Shown here in pieces: positions 26,239 through 34,363 of a DNA stretch of 64,000 nucleotides. Below the pieces are notes generated by a model. It did not search any database, had not been told where the DNA came from, and saw nothing but the letters and a program-made list of their open reading frames with translations. Location of the stretch: contig NZ_SJDL01000024.1 of NCBI RefSeq assembly GCF_004327985.1, forward strand, positions 18,333 through 82,332, written 5' to 3'. The translations under genes were made by a program, and so were the position numbers. Numbering within the stretch: the first letter of the stretch is position 1; every line of letters starts with the position of its first letter. This stretch comes from Marinobacter halodurans. GTDB lineage: Bacteria > Pseudomonadota > Gammaproteobacteria > Pseudomonadales > Oleiphilaceae.

Positions 26239-27630
26239 TCAGCCCGGAATCCGGCGTATGGGCCAGAGGGCGACCAGGACAAAGACGGTGACCAGCCACC
26301 AGGCGCTGTGGAAGGCGTCGATGGTGGGCAGGCCGTGGCTGTGATCGCCGTATTCCAGCGTCAGGGCCACGATGTTGACGCCGAAGGCGCCGCCCAATTG
26401 CCGGGTGAAGTTGATGATGCTGGAGCCGTAGCCCAGCTCATGGGGTTCCAGCGGGTTGAGGGCGCCGGTGGACAGGGAGGGCATGATCAGGCCCAGGCCG
26501 ATGCGGCCGATCACGGCCCAGGTGGCCAGCCAGAAAAAGCCCGGCGCCTGGTCGGAAACCGCGAACAGTGCGGTGGACAGGGCAAACACCAGGATCCCGG
26601 CCATGACCATGCGTCGTGCCGGTTTGCGGTCGGCGAGCCAGCCGGCAATCGGGAAGGTGATGCCCAGGGCGATACCGGCCGGCAGCATCAACAGCCCGGC
26701 TTCGGTGGCGGAGAATTGCAGGGCGGACTGCACGAACAGCGGGATCAGGTAGGTCGACCCGAACAGGGCTAGCCCCAGCGCCACGGCCCCCAGGCAGGCG
26801 CTGCGGAATTCGGGGCGGCGCATTAGCCCCAGATGCAGCAGCGGGTTGTCGGCGCGGCGCTCGCGGCGGGCGAACAGGATCAGCGCCAGCAGCGCGAGGG
26901 CGCCGCTGACGGCGATGCGCGGGCCTTCGCCTTGGGCATGTTGCAGGGTGTTGAGCGCATCGAGACTGCTGGCGATGAACAGGGCCAGCCACAGGAAGCC
27001 GGCGAAGTCGAACCGGTATGGGGCCGGCTGGCTCACCGGCCAGGGCAGGTAGCGATACACCATGAACACGCCCAGCAGGGTTACCGGGACCGGCGCAAAC
27101 ATCACGTAGCGCCAGCTCAGCTGGTCGACGATGAAGCCGCCGATCACCGGCCCCAGCGCCGGTGCCAGGATCACACCCATGCCGTAGATTCCCATGGCCT
27201 GTCCGCGCTGCTCGCGGGGAAAGGCGCGGAACACCAGGTACATGGCCATCGGTTGCATCAGGCCGGCCATGGCGCCCATGCCGATGCGGGACAGGATCAG
27301 CCACTGTGGCGAGGTGGCAAATCCGCCGGCCACGGACATCACGCTGAACAGGATCATGGCGCTAGCGAGCGTCCGGCGCAGGCCGAAGTGATCCAGCAGC
27401 CAGCCGGTGGTGAGCATGGTGGTGGTCATGGCGGCGATGAAACCGGTGACCAGCCAGTGGGCCTGGCCCTGGCCGATCGCGAAGTAGGCCATGATGTCCG
27501 GCAGCGCGACGTTGACGATGGTCGCGCTGAGCACCGTCGCCATGGTGCCCAGCATCACCGTGGCGACCGCCAGCCAGCGCCAGCGGGCACCGTGACGTTC
27601 GCGCAGTGCGTCCAGACTGAAGTCTTTCAG
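26239..27630 (-). CDS. MFS multidrug efflux transporter of the DHA2 (EmrB/QacA) family
   Basis: 463 residues from the CTG at 27628-27630, about 14 helices. DHA2 markers: 'ATVLSATIVNVALPDIMAYF' in helix 1 and 'ARIGMG'-like and 'LAPALGPVIGGFIVDQLSWRYVMFAPVPVTLL' in helices 4-5. The first ATG/GTG in frame (27558) would cut away 'RWRWLAVATV', half of helix 1. GGAGG stands eight bases before the CTG, so either CTG is the start or one C of the seven-C run (27630-27636) is extra: with six C the ATG at 27649 would be in frame. It ends the pair marR-MFS (45 bases apart), fitting a drug-responsive efflux unit. Confidence 0.88.
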   Translation of the reverse strand: MKDFSLDALRERHGARWRWLAVATVMLGTMATVLSATIVNVALPDIMAYFAIGQGQAHWLVTGFIAAMTTTMLTTGWLLDHFGLRRTLASAMILFSVMSVAGGFATSPQWLILSRIGMGAMAGLMQPMAMYLVFRAFPREQRGQAMGIYGMGVILAPALGPVIGGFIVDQLSWRYVMFAPVPVTLLGVFMVYRYLPWPVSQPAPYRFDFAGFLWLALFIASSLDALNTLQHAQGEGPRIAVSGALALLALILFARRERRADNPLLHLGLMRRPEFRSACLGAVALGLALFGSTYLIPLFVQSALQFSATEAGLLMLPAGIALGITFPIAGWLADRKPARRMVMAGILVFALSTALFAVSDQAPGFFWLATWAVIGRIGLGLIMPSLSTGALNPLEPHELGYGSSIINFTRQLGGAFGVNIVALTLEYGDHSHGLPTIDAFHSAWWLVTVFVLVALWPIRRIPG

Positions 27631-27674
27631 GGGGGGAGCCTCCGTCCATGGCGTCGGCGGGAGATCGGGGAGGA

Positions 27675-28106
27675 TTACTGTCCCTGCAGTTGCTCGGCGT
27701 TCTTCATGATACGGTTGAATACCCGGAGTACGACTTCCAGGTCGGCCTCGTCGACGCCCTCGAGCATTTCCTCGCGGAGCTTCTCGCCGCGGCTGTTGAG
27801 GTCGTCCATGAAGGCCTCGCCGGCTTTGGTCAGGTGAAGGCGGCGGGCACGGCGGTCTTTCTGGCAGGGGCGACGTTCGATCAGGCCCTGGCCTTCGAGG
27901 CTGTCCAGCAGGCGCACGAGTGTCGGGTTCTCGATGGCCATCAGGCTGGCCAATTCCCGCTGCGTCAGGCCTTCGCCGCCTTTCTGGAGGTAGACCATCG
28001 TGGTCCAGCGGGCCTGGGTGACGCCCAGGTCCTTGAGTCGTTCATCAAGCAGTTTGCGCCAGCGGCGGGTGACACGTGCCACGGCAAAAGGAAACTGGTC
28101 TTTCAT
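27675..28106 (-). CDS. MarR/SlyA-family transcriptional repressor
   Basis: 143 residues. Winged helix-turn-helix: 'LGVTQARWTTMVYLQKGGEGLTQRELASLMAIENPTLVRLLDSLEGQGLIERRPCQKDRRARRLHLTKAGEAF' with the wing DRRARR typical of MarR. ATG 28106 (MKDQFPF) with GGGAG six bases before is the start; an upstream in-frame codon adds 20 residues unlike the family. It is the first gene of a pair with the DHA2 efflux pump and probably represses that unit through the SlyA-like site at 28172. Confidence 0.92.
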   Translation of the reverse strand: MKDQFPFAVARVTRRWRKLLDERLKDLGVTQARWTTMVYLQKGGEGLTQRELASLMAIENPTLVRLLDSLEGQGLIERRPCQKDRRARRLHLTKAGEAFMDDLNSRGEKLREEMLEGVDEADLEVVLRVFNRIMKNAEQLQGQ

Positions 28107-28171
28107 CAAAAACTCCCGACAGGATGCGGTCACGCAGGGTGGATCGTAAAAGCGTGACATGGTCATTAATA

Positions 28172-28183
28172 CTAGTTTGCTAA
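28172..28183. promoter_or_regulatory. SlyA-like operator upstream of the MarR gene
   Basis: Reverse strand TTAGCAAACTAG differs at two positions from the SlyA consensus TTAGCAAGCTAA. It lies 66 bases before the MarR start codon and 82 bases before the divergent DUF3565 gene. The natural reading is autorepression of the regulator and its efflux pump. Confidence 0.6.
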
Positions 28184-28264
28184 CAGTTGTAATGAAAACA
28201 GATGCGGGATCGAAATTAACATGAGGGAAAACCGAAAGCGCTTTGCCTGGGCAATCTCTGTGTT

Positions 28265-28474
28265 ATGAAACAACCGATTACAGGTTTCTACCGGGATCCG
28301 GACGGCGACTGGGTGGCGAGGCTGGCCTGCGGCCATGGCCAGCACGTCCGGCATCGACCGCCCTTTATCAACCGCCCCTGGGTCACGACCGCTGAGGGGC
28401 GGCGTGGCCGGCTGGGCGTCTGCCTGGACTGCCTGAAATGCGATCGCGGGGAGCCCGTCGACACCTCAGGCTGA
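28265..28474 (+). CDS. DUF3565-family small protein
   Basis: 69 residues. The sequence 'GFYRDPDGDWVARLACGHGQHVRHRPPFINRPWV' carries the conserved CGHxQHxRHxPPxxxRPWV pattern of the DUF3565 family, with later cysteines in 'CLDCLKCD', so a metal site is likely (C41-type His/Cys clusters). No known function. Divergent from the MarR gene and sharing the 158-base spacer with the SlyA-like site. Its last nine bases overlap the end of the convergent MFS gene. Confidence 0.85.
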   Translation: MKQPITGFYRDPDGDWVARLACGHGQHVRHRPPFINRPWVTTAEGRRGRLGVCLDCLKCDRGEPVDTSG

Positions 28475-29755
28475 CGGTTCGGTGGCGGACTCCTCGGCGA
28501 TTTCAGCGGCTTCCGGCGAAGTCTGGAATGTCTCGTTGCGCGGGTCCATCTCCGTCAGCACGGGCATGGCCTCGGGCATGGTGCTGACGAAGTGCTCCTG
28601 TTGCTCCACCGGAATGTCCTCGGTGGTCCAGATGTACCAGCCGGTGATACCCGCCAACAGGACCAGGAAGCCGGCGCTGCCCAGGAACAGGCCGCCCGGG
28701 CCGGTCAGGCTGATCAGCTCCGAGATCACCAGCGGGCCCAGCACGCTGCCGAGGCCATAGCTCAGCAGCAGCGTGGCGCTGGCGGCCACGATATGGGACT
28801 GTTCCATGCGGTCGTTGGTGATGGCCACGGCGATCGGGTACAGCGCCGCGGACAGACCGGTAAAGGCGCCCACGGCCGCGATCAGCAGGACGGGGTGGTC
28901 CACTCCCAGGAAAGCCGCCGCGCAGGCTGCCAGGGCCGCGACGATGGACAGCGTCAGCATCACCCGGCGCCGGTCGAAACGGTCGCAGACCCGGCCCATC
29001 GGCCAGGCCAGCAGCATGGCGGCGATGATGGCCGTGGCCATGAAAATGGAGGTCTGCGCCAGGTTCAGGCCGATCAGCGTGGCATAGACCGGCCCGAGGG
29101 CGTAGAAGGTGCCGATCAATACGCCGCAGATCAGAGCTCCCAGAACCCCGGTCGTGGACTGGCGCAGCATGGCGAAGATGGAAATCCGCGCCACCTGTCC
29201 GATGGCCGGCGCTTCCATCCGGGTCAGTGACAGGGGGATCAGTGACAGCGTCAGCAGGATCGCGGCAATCGTATAGAGCAGGAACGACGCCGGGTCGCCC
29301 AGGTTGACGATCAACTGGCCGGCGGCCACGGAGATGAAAAACACGATCTGGTAGACGGCGAACAGGGTGCCGCGATTGCTGTTGGTGGCGCGGCTGCTGA
29401 ACCAGCTCTCCACCACCAGCAGGACCCCGGCCATGCTGAAACCGGACAGCACCCGCAGGACCGCCCAGAATGTCATCGACAGCGCCACCGGATACAGCAA
29501 CGCCGTAACGGCCGTCATGGCCGAGAACACGGCGAAGGCGCGAATGTGCCCGACCCGCTCGATCACCCGGTTCACCGACAGGGTGCCGATCACGAATCCG
29601 ATGGAATAGCAGGCCAGCACACGGCCGATGGTGCCGGGGTCAATGGATTCGAGCCCCAGCCGGATACCCAGCAGCGTCATCAGGAAGGCGTTGCCGCTGA
29701 CCAGCAGCATGGTGCTGAGAATCAGGGCGGACAGGGAGGCGACCATTCGAGTCAT
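28466..29755 (-). CDS. MFS transporter, YcaD-like
   Basis: 429 residues, twelve helices. The motif between helices 2 and 3 reads 'GTLSVNRVIERVGHIRAF', and helices 4-5 contain 'RVLSGFSMAGVLLVVESWFSSRATNSNRGTLFAVYQIVFF', which is typical of the YcaD/YfkF branch. A 50-residue acidic C-terminal tail ('EEQ..EAAEIAEESATEPSA') is cytoplasmic. Substrate unknown. Not related in sequence to the DHA2 pump nearby. Monocistronic. Confidence 0.88.
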   Translation of the reverse strand: MTRMVASLSALILSTMLLVSGNAFLMTLLGIRLGLESIDPGTIGRVLACYSIGFVIGTLSVNRVIERVGHIRAFAVFSAMTAVTALLYPVALSMTFWAVLRVLSGFSMAGVLLVVESWFSSRATNSNRGTLFAVYQIVFFISVAAGQLIVNLGDPASFLLYTIAAILLTLSLIPLSLTRMEAPAIGQVARISIFAMLRQSTTGVLGALICGVLIGTFYALGPVYATLIGLNLAQTSIFMATAIIAAMLLAWPMGRVCDRFDRRRVMLTLSIVAALAACAAAFLGVDHPVLLIAAVGAFTGLSAALYPIAVAITNDRMEQSHIVAASATLLLSYGLGSVLGPLVISELISLTGPGGLFLGSAGFLVLLAGITGWYIWTTEDIPVEQQEHFVSTMPEAMPVLTEMDPRNETFQTSPEAAEIAEESATEPSA

Positions 29756-30061
29756 GGCAAATTTCCGGAATTCCGTGGCGACAGCGGTTCAACTACACAC
29801 CATAGCAGCCACCTGAGGAGCATGCCGGTTGTGGCCGATTTAATCAGAGGACGCTGTTGTAGGCGATTACGCACTTCCCGAATGGCGGATGTTACCTGAA
29901 TGTAAGTGGTGGATTTCTCTGGAAACAGCCACACTAAGCGTTCATTGTTTAACGTTATTTGACATTAATGTGCCGTAACACGCGGCGTGTTGGGAAGCTG
30001 ATAGCATATCGACTCTGGTTACGGATTGATCGGAATTCAATCAGTTGAGAAAGAGCGCCAC
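29756..30061. promoter_or_regulatory. Divergent spacer between the MFS gene and the WYL regulator, with an operator-like dyad
   Basis: 306 bases without a gene. Inside it aacacg (29977-29982) and cgtgtt (29986-29991) form a 6-3-6 inverted repeat, and a perfect TTGACA stands at 29959-29964 without a matching -10 element at the right distance. WYL regulators of the BrxR/CapW type bind inverted repeats in their own promoters, so the dyad is a fair candidate. The rest is AT-richer than the genes around it. Confidence 0.35.
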
Positions 30062-30928
30062 ATGATGAAAAAAACGGACTGGCCCATTCGATGGGATCTC
30101 CTGCTACGTTACCGCCTGATTGAGATTATCGCGTTATGGGAGGGTCGCCTGACGACCAACCATATCTGCCATGCTTTCGGGATTGGTCGTCAGCAGGCTT
30201 CGAAGGACATCAACACCTATCTGCGGGAGGTCGCGCCAGGCAACCTGGAGTACGACCGCCACCTGAAGGGCTACGTGCCTGCCGAGCAGTTTCGTCCCGC
30301 GGTGACGCAGGGGCGCTCTGACGAATACCTGGAGGTCCTGGGGCGCGACCATGCCCTGAGCGAGACCTTCGAGTCCCTGGATCTGGGGCTGCCGAATACC
30401 GAGATCCTGCACGTACCGCGTCGTCTGGCGGAGCCGGAAGTGGTGCGGCCGATCGTGCTGGCCACGCGCCAGGGGCGTCGGCTGGAAGCCGAATACTTCT
30501 CGCTGACCCGTCCCGAGGGCGAGCGGCGCACGCTCGAACCGCACACCCTGGTGTACAGCGGCCAGCGCTGGCATGTCCGTGCCTGGTGCGAAACCAACGG
30601 TGAGTACCGGGACTTCGTGCTCAGCCGGTTCCGCGGCGTGCCCCAGGTCCTGCCCGAGCGGAGCCGTCACAAGGCCCGTAACGACGAGGCCTGGAACACC
30701 ACGGTCAACATCATCCTGCGGCCGGATCAGCGCCTGTCGGCCGACCAGCAGGCCATCGTGGCCAACGATTACGCCATGGTGAACGGCGAGCTGAAGATCG
30801 AGAGCCGGGCCGCCCTGGTGCGTTACATGCTGACCCTGGCCGGACTCAGCGGCGATACCCCGCACAGCGATCCACTGGTCCAGCAGCTGGAGCTGGCCAA
30901 TCGCGAAGACCTGCAAGCCTGGCTGTAA
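30062..30928 (+). CDS. WYL-domain transcriptional regulator, BrxR/CapW type
   Basis: 288 residues. An N-terminal winged helix ('WDLLLRYRLIEIIALWEGRLTTNHICHAFGIGRQQASKDINTYL') is followed by 'NLEYDRHLKGYVP', a WYL domain ('RLEAEYFSLTRPEGERRTLEPHTLVYSGQRWHVRAWCETNGEYRDFVLSRF') and a C-terminal WCX-like part. This wHTH-WYL-WCX order at about 290 residues is the architecture of BrxR/CapW, regulators usually found beside phage-defence genes. Here the neighbours are an MFS transporter and a small membrane protein, and no defence system is within the window. Two ATGs are adjacent at 30062 and 30065. Confidence 0.85.
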   Translation: MMKKTDWPIRWDLLLRYRLIEIIALWEGRLTTNHICHAFGIGRQQASKDINTYLREVAPGNLEYDRHLKGYVPAEQFRPAVTQGRSDEYLEVLGRDHALSETFESLDLGLPNTEILHVPRRLAEPEVVRPIVLATRQGRRLEAEYFSLTRPEGERRTLEPHTLVYSGQRWHVRAWCETNGEYRDFVLSRFRGVPQVLPERSRHKARNDEAWNTTVNIILRPDQRLSADQQAIVANDYAMVNGELKIESRAALVRYMLTLAGLSGDTPHSDPLVQQLELANREDLQAWL

Positions 30929-30946
30929 GACTTGGCACCGGCGGAT

Positions 30947-31354
30947 TCAGCCGTCCGCCACGTGCGAGGCCCGCCATTCACGGATTTCCCGGGCCCACCT
31001 CTCCGCACGGTCACGCCGGTTGAGCGTGGCCAGACCGATTGCCTGGTGCTCCGGGTCGTCCAGTTCGATCTGCACCTTGTGGCGATGCTGGGCCGATTCC
31101 ATTTCCTGCCCGATGACATCAATGCTGACAATCTGTGCCGCCCGGAAGATCTGGTAACGGCCCGGCCAGACGACGGCAAAGCGGTCGGTGCCCTGCTCCG
31201 TCACCACCGTGAGGCTCGAGGACCAGCGCTGTCCGGGCACGAACCCCTGGCGCCTCAGCGCCGCCATCGACCGGTTCCGGCGACGCGCCTGGAACAGCAT
31301 CAGCGCGCCAATGGCGACCAGGGCAATGACGATCAGGGCCACTGGATTGCTCAT
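30947..31354 (-). CDS. Hypothetical membrane-anchored protein
   Basis: 135 residues. One N-terminal helix ('NPVALIVIALVAIGALMLF') followed by a basic stretch (QARRRNR) and a soluble domain of mixed charge ('GRYQIFRAAQIVSIDVIGQ'). GGAG lies before ATG 31354. The reading frame continues upstream through the next gene on the other strand, but that part lacks a start site and is antisense to the nuclease gene. Family not recognised. It ends 18 bases from the convergent WYL gene. Confidence 0.7.
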   Translation of the reverse strand: MSNPVALIVIALVAIGALMLFQARRRNRSMAALRRQGFVPGQRWSSSLTVVTEQGTDRFAVVWPGRYQIFRAAQIVSIDVIGQEMESAQHRHKVQIELDDPEHQAIGLATLNRRDRAERWAREIREWRASHVADG

Positions 31355-31441
31355 TGATTCTCTCCATTGCATCGGCTGCAGGTGTCGGGGACACTGCGTC
31401 CTCTCACCCTTCCCACGCATTATGGTTTTACGAGAGGCATC

Positions 31442-33151
31442 ATGAAAGGCACAGCCGTGATCCTCGCCCTGCTGGGCGGCGTCCTGTTGTCCGGGCCGGC
31501 CCTGGCCGATCGGTGTGGCGACCGTTCCACACCCCTGTCGAAGGTCCAGGGCGGCGGCCAGGCCTCGCCGCTGGCCGGGCACCGCGTCGACGTTGAAGGC
31601 GTCATCACACTGGATGGCCGCGGGCCGGAGGGGCTCGGTGGCTTCTACCTGCAGGCCCTGCCCGGACACGCTGATAGCGATCCCACCACCTCGGACGCCG
31701 TATTCGTCTACACCCGGGCCAGTGGTGGCGCGGTGGGCCAGCATGTGCGGGTCAGCGGCCGGGTCAAGGAATACCATGGATTGACGGAAATCGCGGCCGG
31801 CTCCGAGGTGCGGGTCTGCGGCCGCAGCGGCCTGCCGGAGCCGGTGGTGCTGTCGTTCCCGCTGCCCGCCGACCCGGAAGCCCTGGAGGGCATGCGCACC
31901 CGCTTCGCCGATCCGGTGACGGTCGTCGACACCCATGACCTGGGGCGTTTCGGCGTGGTCACCCTGGCCGCGGACGATCCGCGCTACCCGGATTCGCTGG
32001 CGCCACAGGACCGGATCCTGCTGGATGACCGGCGTCTCGACCAGAATCCCGCCGATCTCCCGTTGCCCCGGCCGGGGCTGGCTGCCGATCACTCCCTGCG
32101 GGCCGGCAGCCTGCTGGCGCCGGTCCAGGGCGTCCTTGACTACCGTTACGATCGCTGGCGGCTGCAGCCGGACCGCTGGTCCACGGTCGTCGGCGGCAAT
32201 GACCGCCCCGCCCGGCCAGAGGCGCCGGCGGACAATACCTTGCGGGTGGCCAGCTTCAACCTGCTCAACTTCTTCAACGGCGATGGCCGGGGGCAGGGGT
32301 TCCCGACCGCGCGGGGGGCCGACAGTGCCGCGGAGCTGGAGCGCCAGCGCCAGAAGCTGGCCAGTGCCATCGAGGGGCTGCGGGCCGATATCGTCGGCGT
32401 CATGGAGCTGGAGAATGACGGTCACGGACCGGAGTCCGCCGCCGCCGACCTGGTGGCGGCCCTGGGCCACGACTGGGCTTCGGTGCGCCCACAGGAGGCC
32501 GGCGACGATGCCATTCGCGTCGGCCTGCTGTACCGCGCCGATCGCGTTGAACCGGTCGGGGAAAGCGCCAGCCTGGACGAGTCGCCGTTCAATACCTACA
32601 GCCGCGTCCCGCTGGCGCAGACGTTCCGGATGCTCGACGGTGGCGGAACGCTGCGGGTGGTGGTCAACCACTTCAAGTCCCGCTCCTGCCGCCATGCCCG
32701 GGGAGCCAATGCCGACCAGCACGACGGCGAAGGCTGCTACGCGCCGGTCCGGGCCCGTTCCGCCCGGGTGCTGCGGGCGTGGCTGGCCGATCTTCCATCC
32801 CGCGACACGCTGGTGCTGGGGGATCTCAACAGCCATGCGTCCGATACGCCCCTGCAGATCCTGGCGGACGCGGGATTCCGGCGACCGTCCGTGCTGGCCG
32901 GCGACGATGGCTACAGCTACCGGTTCCACGGTGTGCGCGGCACGCTCGATTACATCCTGCCGGACCCGTCGTTGCGGGCCCGGGTCGTCGGCGGTGCGGT
33001 CTGGCATATCAACGCCGACGAGCCGCCGGTACTGGATTACAACCTCGAATACCATCCCGACGGCCGGGCGGTTCGCCTGTACGGACCGGGGCCGTGGCGC
33101 TCCTCGGACCATGACCCGGTCTACCTCGACCTGAGGCTGGGCGCCGACTGA
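31442..33151 (+). CDS. Secreted endonuclease/exonuclease/phosphatase-family nuclease, ExeM-like
   Basis: 569 residues. Signal peptide (ends GPALA), an OB-fold-like N-terminal region ('GHRVDVEGVITLDGRGPEGLGGFYLQAL'), and the EEP catalytic domain: 'RVASFNLLNFF', 'GVMELENDG' (metal Glu), 'VNHFKSRSC', 'LGDLNSHASD' and 'SSDHDPVYLDL'. This order matches extracellular nucleases of the ExeM/NucH group, which degrade external DNA for nutrients or biofilm turnover. ATG 31442 follows GAGAGG. Divergent from the hypothetical membrane protein. Confidence 0.9.
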   Translation: MKGTAVILALLGGVLLSGPALADRCGDRSTPLSKVQGGGQASPLAGHRVDVEGVITLDGRGPEGLGGFYLQALPGHADSDPTTSDAVFVYTRASGGAVGQHVRVSGRVKEYHGLTEIAAGSEVRVCGRSGLPEPVVLSFPLPADPEALEGMRTRFADPVTVVDTHDLGRFGVVTLAADDPRYPDSLAPQDRILLDDRRLDQNPADLPLPRPGLAADHSLRAGSLLAPVQGVLDYRYDRWRLQPDRWSTVVGGNDRPARPEAPADNTLRVASFNLLNFFNGDGRGQGFPTARGADSAAELERQRQKLASAIEGLRADIVGVMELENDGHGPESAAADLVAALGHDWASVRPQEAGDDAIRVGLLYRADRVEPVGESASLDESPFNTYSRVPLAQTFRMLDGGGTLRVVVNHFKSRSCRHARGANADQHDGEGCYAPVRARSARVLRAWLADLPSRDTLVLGDLNSHASDTPLQILADAGFRRPSVLAGDDGYSYRFHGVRGTLDYILPDPSLRARVVGGAVWHINADEPPVLDYNLEYHPDGRAVRLYGPGPWRSSDHDPVYLDLRLGAD

Positions 33152-33154
33152 CCT

Positions 33155-33194
33155 GGTGTCCCGTTTGGTTGATTCGCTGACCAGACGGGACGCC
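33155..33194. terminator. Stem-loop after the nuclease gene
   Basis: Arms 33155-33169 and 33180-33194 pair over 15 positions with two G-T wobbles (core gtcccgtttggt/accagacgggac), loop of ten bases, three bases after the stop. No T-run. Confidence 0.55.
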
Positions 33195-33301
33195 TGACTG
33201 GCAATCGCGCCCCATCGCTGGCGACGGAGAAGCCATAGGACGGTGTGCGGGAGGGTTTAGACTCGGTCCAAAGGACACCACCGGACAAAAGGTCACGCCC
33301 C

Positions 33302-34219
33302 ATGCTCGCCAACACGCCGCTGATCACTACTTTGCAGGACCGTCTGCCCAACCCCTGGCCCCTGGCCCGGACCGGACACCGCTGGCTGCAGCGGGCCAGG
33401 CGCCACAGCGCCATGATCGACGGCCATCGCATCGTCTGGCTGGAACGGGGCCGGCGGCGCAGTGACCGCCCCTCGATCGTCCTGCTGCATGGCCTGGCGG
33501 CGATGAAGGAGAACTGGAGCGCCTGGTTGCCCCTGTTCCCGGCGGACCGTCATGTGCTGGCGGTGGATATACCCGGTTTTGGCGAGAGCGATTACCGGGT
33601 TGGAGCGGACTATGGCTACTGCGTCCAGGCCCGGCGCCTGCTGCAATGGCTCGGCGCAGCCGGGTTGGGCCAGGTGCATCTGGTGGGCAGTTCCATGGGG
33701 GGCGCCATTGCCACGATCATGGCCGCCCATGGTGGGGAGCGCGTGGCCTCGCTGACGGTGATGAACAGTGCCGGTATTCCGGCGCGGCCGGACATCGACC
33801 TGAGCCGGCCCCCGCGCTTCGACTCAAGCCTGCTGCTACCGGAAGACTGGCCCGGCCTCTACCGGATGTTCAACAGCGTGGGTAACGGCACGCCGACGGT
33901 AGCCGGCCTGGCCATGGTCGGCCTGCTGGGCGTCGACCTGCTGCGTCGCTCGGGGCAGAACCGCCATGTGTTCTCCGACCTGGTGGCCGATGCCTACGCA
34001 CCGGCCCGGGAGCTGGGCGCGGACCTGCCACCGCTGCTGGTGCTCTGGGGCGACCGGGACCGGATTACCCTGCCCGGCTGTGTGGATTTCTACCGCGAGC
34101 AGGTACCCCATGCGGAAGTGCACATGCTGCCGAAAGTGGGGCATCTGCCCATGCTGGAGCAACCACGCCGGTCCCACCGCATCCTGATGGATTTCCTGGG
34201 CCGTCATACCTCGAAATAG
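33302..34219 (+). CDS. Alpha/beta-hydrolase
   Basis: 305 residues. Oxyanion region 'VLLHGLAAMKENW', nucleophile elbow GSSMGG, acid in 'LWGDRDRITLP' and histidine in 'KVGHLPMLEQP', so the catalytic triad is complete. The N-terminal 55 residues are amphipathic. Related to esterase/lipase and monoacylglycerol-lipase-type enzymes; the substrate is not clear. ATG 33302 (MLANTPL) is chosen over an upstream codon because of AAGG before it. The next gene is an AraC regulator in the same direction, 144 bases away. Confidence 0.85.
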   Translation: MLANTPLITTLQDRLPNPWPLARTGHRWLQRARRHSAMIDGHRIVWLERGRRRSDRPSIVLLHGLAAMKENWSAWLPLFPADRHVLAVDIPGFGESDYRVGADYGYCVQARRLLQWLGAAGLGQVHLVGSSMGGAIATIMAAHGGERVASLTVMNSAGIPARPDIDLSRPPRFDSSLLLPEDWPGLYRMFNSVGNGTPTVAGLAMVGLLGVDLLRRSGQNRHVFSDLVADAYAPARELGADLPPLLVLWGDRDRITLPGCVDFYREQVPHAEVHMLPKVGHLPMLEQPRRSHRILMDFLGRHTSK

Positions 34220-34363
34220 CCGTTCGCTGGCCTCCGCATCCCGACAATTGGCCCCCTCATCCCGTTGACGCGTCACTGGAGTCATGGGGTCGATCGCGTG
34301 ATCCGGTCATAATCGATTGCACCAGTGTCACATAACAATAATGCAACTCTGAGGACGGATGAC

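Noticed and set aside
27362..27649. 95-codon frame starting at ATG 27649
   Set aside because: It is the out-of-frame reading of the N-terminus of the DHA2 pump and loses the conserved helix-1 sequence; kept only as part of the start-site puzzle.
29959..29964. A perfect TTGACA before the WYL gene taken as a promoter
   Set aside because: No -10-like hexamer stands 15-19 bases downstream; the sequence there is GC-rich.
31355..33112. Upstream extension of the small membrane protein frame to 721 codons
   Set aside because: The extension is antisense to the nuclease gene; the real start at 31354 has its own ribosome site and begins with a membrane helix.
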